Shown: in pieces, positions 32,147 to 37,916 of the stretch | How positions within the stretch are numbered: position 1 is the stretch's first letter | Layout: every line of letters starts with the position of its first letter | Assembly: GCA_002291925.1 (NCBI GenBank) | Contig: DBAY01000004.1 | Span: 1-37,916 of the forward strand | Direction: 5' to 3' | DNA length: 37,916 nucleotides | DNA from: Alphaproteobacteria bacterium UBA998 | Lineage (GTDB): Bacteria > Pseudomonadota > Alphaproteobacteria > Rickettsiales > UBA998 | Notes under the pieces: model-generated | The model's input: only the letters and a program-made list of their open reading frames with translations | Database searches by the model: none | Told to the model about the DNA's origin: nothing | Translations under genes and position numbers: made by a program

Positions 32147-33521
32147 ATGGAAAATAAAGGGTTTTTTCTTTCTTTGGGGCTAGCCTTGTTCCACGGTTTT
32201 ATTGCCCACGCACAAACTGCCCCTTACAGCACTTCAACGATTGCAGTCTACAGCACCGCACAGCGTCGCTTGCCGCAGCCTTTGTTACGCGCGCGCCCCA
32301 CACAAACGGCTTCCTCCGCATCCGCATTCCAAAAAGTCACCTCCCCGCGCGCCATTGTCAGCGATCACTAGGCCTGCCAAGCCTGTTCCCGTCGGTGTTT
32401 CGCAAGCGCCCTCCAACCAACCAACCCTGTTACATCCAGCGGTTGCAACGGCCCAGGCGGCTCAGCCCACATTGCCCGTCCAAGCAGTTCGCATGCAGGA
32501 TATTCCGCCGCCCAAGCGCCGCATTGAGGTGCCTCCTGTTGCCCAGCCGGCCACTGCCCCCGCCTGGCAGGAATATTTCGACAGCCGCGCTCGGCAGGCC
32601 GCGCGTCATGCGGCCCCACCGTCACTAGATATAGCTGTTTCTGCCGGTTAACGTCGCAGTAATGCTGCATTCAAAGCCGTGCGGGTCATCGATCCCGCAC
32701 AGAACCGGCAAGTTGCCTTGGAAGGCCAATGGAAAGGCATGAACGCCTACATCACACATGGAGACGCCTCCTACACCAAGCGTTCTGGCTGGCTAAAAGG
32801 CTTGCATCTGGAGGGGGCTGCCTACCACTCGGGAAATCTGCAAGGCAATTATCGTACCTTCCAAGATGTTTTTGATGCAGGTTCACCTCAGACACAACGC
32901 GCAGTCTTTGAGGGCGACGCGGGTGACGAGGGCGCCAATGGCGCGCAAGGAGCCATAGGGTATGCCCTGAAGCTTACCGATGAAACCCATCAGGATTCGG
33001 AAGATAAGACGATTACGCTCATTCCGATGGTTGGTTACGGCTTTGATCGCCAGACCTACGCAAGTGATGGCCTTACCCAGACTTTCCCAGACCTTGGATT
33101 TACGCCTGGGACGGGGGCGGAGTATGAAACAGAGTGGCGTGGGCCTTTCGTTGGCTTGGCCCTTGAGTCATTCTTGGGCCGTAACACGACGCACTTCACC
33201 CTTCGTGGGCAGTATCATTTCGGAAATATGACCGGGCAGGGAGAAGATCGATACATAAGCAGTCTCGGCGTTCTAACCAGCAATGACTTTACGCAGGAAG
33301 CCGATGCCAGGGGACTTGTGCTGAATGCCCGGGCCGGTCATTTCATTACAGAAAATCTCGAGCTTTTTGCCATGGCCAGCATGACACGCTGGAGCGCGGA
33401 TGGGGGGACACAGTTAAATCGCTTTTCACCTGGGCCGCTTACTGGTCAATTGGAGTTCGGGCTGGATGATACCGAGTTCAGGGCGACCGATCTTATGATT
33501 GGTGCTGCACTACGGTGGTAG
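32147..33521 (+). pseudogene. Outer-membrane beta-barrel protein broken by a frameshift and a stop
   Basis: A strong GGAGG ribosome binding site precedes the ATG at 32147, which begins a signal peptide (MENKGFFLSLGLALFHGFIA, cleavage after AHA). That frame stops at 32371. The +1 frame carries on with a Pro/Ala/Gln-rich linker (TRPAKPVPVGVSQAPSNQ ... QDIPPPKRRIEVPPVAQP) up to an in-frame TAA at 32649-32651. The same frame then resumes with the barrel: HGDASYTKRSGWLKGLHLEG, TLIPMVGYGFDRQTYAS, FVGLALESFLGRNTTHFTLR, and ends ATDLMIGAALRW, with the C-terminal aromatic residue of outer-membrane proteins. The likely slip site is the A5 run at 32331-32335. Three fragments thus form one former gene of about 457 codons. 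Sequencing error or a programmed shift cannot be excluded. No family is recognised. Confidence 0.7.
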
Positions 33522-33589
33522 TTGCAGATGGATGACCTGAAATCGCTTCGCTGTTTTGCTTTCCCGCGCGATTCGTGGTAGAATTCAAC

Positions 33590-34021
33590 ATGAAGTGCTT
33601 TCAGTGTCTGGCATTGCTGATGGGAGTATGCGTCCCCGCAGGGGAAGCTTCGGCACAAGCCCTGCTTTGGAGCCACACCTACCCCGGCCAGTCCGCCCCC
33701 CTCGTGTATGGGTATGGCGTGCCACCGCACGAAAGAGGCCCCATCGCCCGCTACTCTTTCTCACCGATGGATCAGGCGCTGGCGGAAACCGTCACCAACT
33801 TTTCGCGCCCTCTCATTGGCAGCGATGCGACGGTTACTCCGTCTAACCCCCCCGCCAGGGTAGGCCCTTGCCTCGGGCCTGCCGCGCCCCCCATGGCAGC
33901 AGACCCTTATCAGGGTGCGTTCGGCACGTTGCCCGGCTGGAGCGCGCCGTTCGATACCAACCCTGTATTGGATGCGCGGATGCCAACGTATGGAACGGGG
34001 CAGGGGGTTTTCATTCCATGA
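33590..34021 (+). CDS. Unknown small exported protein
   Basis: This 143-residue protein has a signal peptide (MKCFQCLALLMGVCVPAGEA, cleavage probably after ASA, before QAL) and a Pro/Gly-rich mature part without predicted helices (HTYPGQSAPLVYGYGVPPHE, ... PSNPPARVGPCLGPAAPPMA). No family is recognised. A GTG 15 nt upstream is in frame, but the signal peptide is better from the ATG. The stop overlaps the next start (ATGA), so it is coupled to the following exported Gly-rich protein. Both probably act in the envelope. Confidence 0.6.
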   Translation: MKCFQCLALLMGVCVPAGEASAQALLWSHTYPGQSAPLVYGYGVPPHERGPIARYSFSPMDQALAETVTNFSRPLIGSDATVTPSNPPARVGPCLGPAAPPMAADPYQGAFGTLPGWSAPFDTNPVLDARMPTYGTGQGVFIP

Positions 34022-34485
34022 AAAAACTTGCGGCAATCCTCATCCTGCTGACGCTGATTCCGGTCACCTCGCCCGCGCAGAATTTCAATGGCGGGGGCTT
34101 GAACCAACTTAACCGTCCGATTATTCCCCGTCAGGTGATGCCATGGGAGCAACGGAGGCCCAACCAGTTTGAGCAGCTGGGTCAAGGCCGAGGGGGCTTT
34201 CAGAGCTTTGGCGGTAACCGCGGTGGATTCGGCCAGCGCGGCGGTTTTGGTGGTGGCAATCAGGGATTTGGCCAGCAGCGTGGCTTTGGCATGCAGCAAC
34301 GCGGTGGCATGGGAATGGGCCGCGGCGGCCCCGGGGCATGGGGTGGGGGCGGTGGTCGGCCCAGCATGCAAAATCTTTATCCCAAAGTGCCCGAAGCGCG
34401 AGCTGGAAATCGCGGCGGCGTCCGCGGCCGTGCGGCGCCCCCGGCCATGAGGCTTCCGCCAGCGCATGGTGTACAGATTTACTAG
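34018..34485 (+). CDS. Exported Gly/Gln/Arg-rich (RGG-like) repeat protein
   Basis: This 155-residue protein has a signal peptide (MKKLAAILILLTLIPVTSPA, then QNF). The mature part holds a low-complexity region (about 58-115) of RGG/FGG/GFGQ-type units: RGGFGQRGGFGGG, NQGFGQQRGFGMQQRGG, MGMGRGGPGAWGGGGG. The ends are conventional (LNRPIIPRQVMPWEQRR; MRLPPAHGVQIY). It is likely disordered and surface or periplasmic; the function is unknown. The start lies within the stop of the preceding gene. The following carA promoter begins 10 nt after its stop. Confidence 0.7.
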   Translation: MKKLAAILILLTLIPVTSPAQNFNGGGLNQLNRPIIPRQVMPWEQRRPNQFEQLGQGRGGFQSFGGNRGGFGQRGGFGGGNQGFGQQRGFGMQQRGGMGMGRGGPGAWGGGGGRPSMQNLYPKVPEARAGNRGGVRGRAAPPAMRLPPAHGVQIY

Positions 34486-34494
34486 AATTGGCGC

Positions 34495-34523
34495 TTGACT
34501 CGCGGCATTGATAGGCTTAGCTT
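34495..34523 (+). promoter_or_regulatory. Candidate carA promoter
   Basis: TTGACT (34495-34500) and TAGCTT (34518-34523) are separated by 17 nt. The -35 is nearly perfect and the -10 weaker. The start would be about 36 nt before the carA ATG. No arginine or pyrimidine operator was recognised. Confidence 0.45.
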
Positions 34524-34565
34524 CCCGGCAATTTGCCCACCCCCTAGCTTTGGCACGAGCCCGGA

Positions 34566-35765
34566 ATGATTGACCGACCCCTTTCGGCTGCCCCGTATAA
34601 CGCCTTGCTTCTGCTGGCGGACGGGACGGTGTTTTACGGCTTCGGCCTTGGCGTCACCGGCCAGACGATGGGGGAGATCTGCTTCAACACCGGCATGACC
34701 GGTTATCAGGAAGTGCTCACCGACCCGTCCTACGCCGGCCAGATCATCACCTTCACCTTCCCGCATATCGGCAATGTCGGCGCCAACGAGGAAGACATCG
34801 AGGCGACGCTGCCCCACGCGCGCGGTCTCGTGGTACGCGAGCCGATCACTGCGCCCTCGAATTTCCGCAGCCAGCACCACCTGCAAGGTTGGCTGGAACA
34901 GCATGGCATGACCGGCATCTGCGGCGTCGATACGCGTGCGCTGACGCTGCATATCCGCGAGCATGGCGCGCAGAACGCGCTGATTCTCCATGCCGCAGCG
35001 GGGCAGGCACTGCCCTCGCCGGAGGAACTGCGCGCAGAGTTGAAGGCGCATCCTGACCTGAATGGCATGGAGCTGGCGGAGACCGTCACCACCACCGAGC
35101 CGTATGGCTGGACGCAGACCATCTGGCGGCTCTCCGCGGGCGGTTTTGGCACGGCGGGTGATTGCAAGCATCACGTGGTCGCCATCGATTACGGCGAGAA
35201 GCTGAACATCCTGCGCCTGCTCGCCGATTACGGCTGCAAGGTGACCGTGGTGCCTGCCCGCACGCCCGCAAAGGATATCCTCGCCTTGAACCCGGACGGC
35301 ATCTTCCTCTCCAACGGCCCCGGCGATCCCGCCGCGACGGGCCAGTACGCGCTCCCCATCCTGCGCGAGTTGCTGGCGAGCGGCGTGCCGATCTTCGGCA
35401 TCTGCCTCGGCCACCAGCTCCTCGCTCTGGCGATGGGCGCGAAAACCGCCAAGATGCACCAGGGCCACCGCGGCTGTAACCACCCGGTGAAAAATTTGCT
35501 CAATGGCAAGGTGGAAATCACCAGCCAGAACCACGGCTTCTCGGTGATGAAGGACAGCGTCCCTGACGATGTGGAGATCACCCACGTCTCCCTCTTCGAC
35601 GGCTGCGTCGAAGGGCTGCGCCATAAAACGAAACCGGCCTTCTGCGTGCAGTACCACCCGGAATCCTCGCCGGGGCCGCATGACTCGCGGTATTTATTCG
35701 AGGAATTTGTGGGGATGATGTCGGCTCATCGTATTAATGAGCCCCTTTCCATGAAAAAGGCCTAA
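34566..35765 (+). CDS. carA: Carbamoyl phosphate synthetase small subunit
   Basis: The glutaminase subunit supplies ammonia to CarB for carbamoyl phosphate, the precursor of arginine and pyrimidines. It has 399 residues. The N-terminal domain shows LLLADGTVFYGFGLGVTGQT and FNTGMTGYQEVLTDPSYAGQ. The class I glutamine amidotransferase triad is C280 in GICLGHQ, H364 and E366 in YHPESSPGPHDS. LSNGPGDPAA is the oxyanion-side motif. It is complete. The expected next gene, carB, is displaced by a small AT-rich gene that starts 4 nt after the carA stop. Confidence 0.97.
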   Translation: MIDRPLSAAPYNALLLLADGTVFYGFGLGVTGQTMGEICFNTGMTGYQEVLTDPSYAGQIITFTFPHIGNVGANEEDIEATLPHARGLVVREPITAPSNFRSQHHLQGWLEQHGMTGICGVDTRALTLHIREHGAQNALILHAAAGQALPSPEELRAELKAHPDLNGMELAETVTTTEPYGWTQTIWRLSAGGFGTAGDCKHHVVAIDYGEKLNILRLLADYGCKVTVVPARTPAKDILALNPDGIFLSNGPGDPAATGQYALPILRELLASGVPIFGICLGHQLLALAMGAKTAKMHQGHRGCNHPVKNLLNGKVEITSQNHGFSVMKDSVPDDVEITHVSLFDGCVEGLRHKTKPAFCVQYHPESSPGPHDSRYLFEEFVGMMSAHRINEPLSMKKA

Positions 35766-35769
35766 CCCA

Positions 35770-36192
35770 ATGTACCCCAAAATCATCAATGGGCCGGGCG
35801 GGGTAAGCGTCATTCAAGAGGAAATGGAGCGCGCCATCATTCTTGCCACGATCAATACATTGCCCGAAGAATCACGTGAAATTCTCTTTAAACAATTCAA
35901 ATCAGCAGAAGTGGTGAAGAGAGAATTCACAGGAGTTGGATTTTACACGGATTACAAAATAAGCCGTGAAGCGGAGCCCGTTAGTGGGCTGGAGAATCCA
36001 TTAAGTGGACTGGAAAAAGATGTATTCATCAATTTTGAAGGCCTCGATGTTCCTGCGATGTGTTTTGTATGGATGGAAGGGGGCTACATTGAATGCCTTG
36101 AATGCAAGACATTCACCGAGAACTGGCCTGAGCAAATAAAAGATTTTCAAATTATTTTAAAGGACAGACCTTCCGATGCCCAAACGCACTGA
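35770..36192 (+). CDS. Unknown AT-rich ORF between carA and carB
   Basis: This 140-residue acidic soluble protein has no signal peptide. It has a helical N-terminus (EEMERAIILATINTLPEESR) and a beta-rich C-terminal half (FYTDYKISREAEPVSGLENP, DVFINFEGLDVPAMCFVWME, YIECLECKTFTENWPEQIKD). The GGYIECLE-x-x-TF-x-x-xWP end is reminiscent of small immunity-type proteins, but I cannot confirm that. It begins 4 nt after carA and overlaps carB by 17 nt, so it is co-transcribed and coupled. A/T-rich codons and composition differ strongly from carA and carB, indicating acquired DNA or an ORFan. The carB ribosome binding site (AAAGGA) lies inside its last codons. Confidence 0.7.
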   Translation: MYPKIINGPGGVSVIQEEMERAIILATINTLPEESREILFKQFKSAEVVKREFTGVGFYTDYKISREAEPVSGLENPLSGLEKDVFINFEGLDVPAMCFVWMEGGYIECLECKTFTENWPEQIKDFQIILKDRPSDAQTH

Positions 36193-37916
36193 CATTTCTT
36201 CCATTCTCATCATCGGCGCGGGGCCCATTGTTATCGGGCAGGCGTGTGAGTTCGATTACTCCGGTACGCAGGCGGTGAAGACGCTTAAAAGCGAAGGCTA
36301 CCGCGTCATTCTCGTCAACTCCAACCCGGCGACGATCATGACCGATCCGGAGCTGGCGGATGCGACTTATATCGAGCCGATCCTGCCGGAGTTCGTGGAG
36401 AAGATCATCGCCAAGGAGAAGCCGGACGCGCTGCTGCCCACCATGGGCGGCCAGACGGCGCTCAACTGCGCCAAGAAACTGGCGGAGTCCGGCGTGCTGG
36501 AAAAATACGGCGTCGAGCTGATCGGCGCGGACCTTGCGGCCATCAACAAGGCGGAGGATCGCGGCCTGTTCAACGAGGCGATGGCCCGCATCGGTCTCGA
36601 GATTCCGAAGAACGCGCTGGCGCATTCGATGGAAGAAGCGCGCGCGGCGGTCGAGCGCATCGGCCTGCCCGTCATCATCCGCCCCAGTTTCACGATGGGC
36701 GGCGCAGGCGGCGGCGTGGCCTACAACATGGAAGAGTTTGAGCAGATCGCGGCCTCCGGCCTCGATGCCTCGCCAACCACCGAAATCCTCATCGACGAAT
36801 CCGTGTTGGGGTGGAAAGAGTACGAGATGGAAGTCGTGCGCGACAAGAACGACAACTGCATCATCGTCTGCTCCATCGAGAATCTCGACCCGATGGGTGT
36901 GCATACGGGGGACTCCATCACCGTGGCCCCGGCGCTGACGCTGACCGACAAGGAATACCAGATCATGCGCGACGCCAGCATCGCCGTGCTGCGCGAGATT
37001 GGCGTGGAGACCGGCGGCTCCAACGTGCAGTTCGCGGTGAACCCGGAAAATGGCCGCATGATCGTCATCGAGATGAACCCGCGCGTGTCGCGCTCCTCGG
37101 CGCTCGCGTCGAAGGCCACCGGCTTCCCGATTGCGAAAGTCGCCGCCAAGCTGGCGGTGGGCTATACGCTCGATGAAGTGTTGAACGACGTGACGAAAGC
37201 CACGCCCGCCTCTTTCGAGCCGACCATCGATTACGTGGTGACGAAAATCCCGCGCTTCGCGTTCGAGAAATTCCCCGCCGCGCCGCGCAACCTCACCACC
37301 GCGATGAAGTCGGTGGGCGAAGCGATGGCGATGGGCCGCTGCTTTGCCGAATCCATGCAGAAGGCGCTGCGCTCGCTGGAAACCGGCCTCACCGGTTTCA
37401 ATGAACGCGAGATTCCCGAAGGCGCGGACGCGCAGGATGTCATCATGACGAACCTTTCCAACCCGACGCCGGACCGCATCCTGTGGGCTGCCGAGGCGCT
37501 GCGCCGCGGCTTCACGGTGGAGGAAATCTGCGGCATCACGAAATATGATCCGTGGTTCATCCGCCAGATTGAAGAAGTTATCAATGCCGAGGAACAGGTG
37601 CGCGGCGAGGGGCTTCCCACCGATATTTTCGGCATGCTGGAGCTGAAGAAGCTCGGCTTCTCCGACGCGCGCCTCGCGCAGCTCTGCGGCAAGAAAGAGG
37701 CCGACGTCACCGCCCATCGCCACGCGCTGAACGTGCGCCCTGTCTTCAAGCGCATCGACACCTGCGCGGGCGAGTTCGCGGCCATCACGCCCTACCTCTA
37801 TAGCTGTTACGAAGGCGACGGCATCACCCCGCCGCGCGACGAAGCCAACCCGACCGACCGTGAGAAGATCATCATTCTTGGCGGTGGCCCGAATCGCATC
37901 GGGCAGGGCATCGAGT
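36176..37916 (+). CDS. carB: Carbamoyl phosphate synthetase large subunit, 3' end outside window
   Basis: Catalytic subunit that makes carbamoyl phosphate from bicarbonate, ammonia and 2 ATP. The first 580 codons are present, about half of the expected 1,070-1,100. The start MPKRTDISSILIIGAGPIVI and GQACEFDYSGTQAVKTLKSE is canonical. The first ATP-grasp domain follows (IIRPSFTMGGAGGGVAYN, SIENLDPMGVHTGDSITVAP, EMNPRVSRSSALASKATG), then the oligomerisation domain (from about 400), and the beginning of the second synthetase half (KIIILGGGPNRIGQGIE), where the window ends. The start overlaps the preceding small gene by 17 nt. Confidence 0.98.
   Translation, partial: MPKRTDISSILIIGAGPIVIGQACEFDYSGTQAVKTLKSEGYRVILVNSNPATIMTDPELADATYIEPILPEFVEKIIAKEKPDALLPTMGGQTALNCAKKLAESGVLEKYGVELIGADLAAINKAEDRGLFNEAMARIGLEIPKNALAHSMEEARAAVERIGLPVIIRPSFTMGGAGGGVAYNMEEFEQIAASGLDASPTTEILIDESVLGWKEYEMEVVRDKNDNCIIVCSIENLDPMGVHTGDSITVAPALTLTDKEYQIMRDASIAVLREIGVETGGSNVQFAVNPENGRMIVIEMNPRVSRSSALASKATGFPIAKVAAKLAVGYTLDEVLNDVTKATPASFEPTIDYVVTKIPRFAFEKFPAAPRNLTTAMKSVGEAMAMGRCFAESMQKALRSLETGLTGFNEREIPEGADAQDVIMTNLSNPTPDRILWAAEALRRGFTVEEICGITKYDPWFIRQIEEVINAEEQVRGEGLPTDIFGMLELKKLGFSDARLAQLCGKKEADVTAHRHALNVRPVFKRIDTCAGEFAAITPYLYSCYEGDGITPPRDEANPTDREKIIILGGGPNRIGQGIE

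Noticed and set aside
32202..32651. 149-codon frame taken as a separate gene
   Set aside because: It lacks a start signal and its linker continues in the same frame into the barrel after one stop; better read as the middle of the broken outer-membrane protein gene.
36152..37723. 523-codon antisense frame over carB
   Set aside because: Shadow of carB in GC-rich DNA; composition typical of antisense frames and no motif.

Overview
This window is a 37.9 kb, GC-rich piece of a bacterial chromosome, almost certainly from an alphaproteobacterium. The evidence is the alphaproteobacterial TCA cluster order (mdh-sucC-sucD-sucA-sucB-lpd), the hemE-hemH-hemJ-rho cluster, a DUF3576-type lipoprotein directly before leuS, a C-terminal cysteine tail on ferrochelatase, and the dispersed GTCAT...ATGAC palindromes common in that class. 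I cannot assign an order or genus. No rRNA, tRNA, CRISPR array, transposase, integrase or phage gene was seen.

Layout. 1-5332: end of the F1 ATP synthase operon (atpA 3' part, atpG, atpD, atpC), with an unknown lipoprotein between atpA and atpG and a sterol desaturase/fatty acid hydroxylase family membrane enzyme between atpG and atpD. 5333-8262: an unknown protein behind a sigma-54-type -24/-12 promoter motif, a PLP homeostasis protein (YggS family, minus strand), and an outer-membrane porin with a clear terminator. 8349-13018: DUF3576-like lipoprotein, leuS, lptE and holA. 13019-13615: a 600 bp gene-free region with several DnaA-box-like sites, a repeated 12-mer and an AT-rich tract, next to hemE; this is a good candidate for the replication origin. 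13616-17678: hemE, hemH, hemJ and rho. 17679-18195: five palindromic repeat elements in a row, then the mdh promoter. 18196-32008: mdh, sucC, sucD, sucA, sucB and lpd, interrupted by unrelated genes. 32147-34485: three exported, lineage-specific surface proteins, one of them broken. 34566-37916: carA, a small AT-rich unknown gene, and the 5' part of carB.

Function. The core genes serve energy metabolism (oxidative TCA steps from 2-oxoglutarate to oxaloacetate, and F1 ATPase), heme synthesis, outer-membrane biogenesis, replication/transcription housekeeping and carbamoyl phosphate synthesis.

The recurring oddity is that unrelated or unrecognised ORFs sit inside otherwise conserved operons: atpA/atpG, atpG/atpD, mdh/sucC, sucD/sucA, sucB/lpd and carA/carB. 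The most interesting of these is a two-gene minus-strand cassette at 28097-30443. Its products share a repeated HTH-like module, and it appears to have replaced the natural end of the neighbouring acetyltransferase gene. The other leading observations are the oriC candidate, the sigma-54 motif, a 75-residue tandem-repeat exported protein with a CtrA-like box upstream, and a shortened ATP synthase epsilon subunit.

All functional calls come from reading motifs by eye; no database search was possible.
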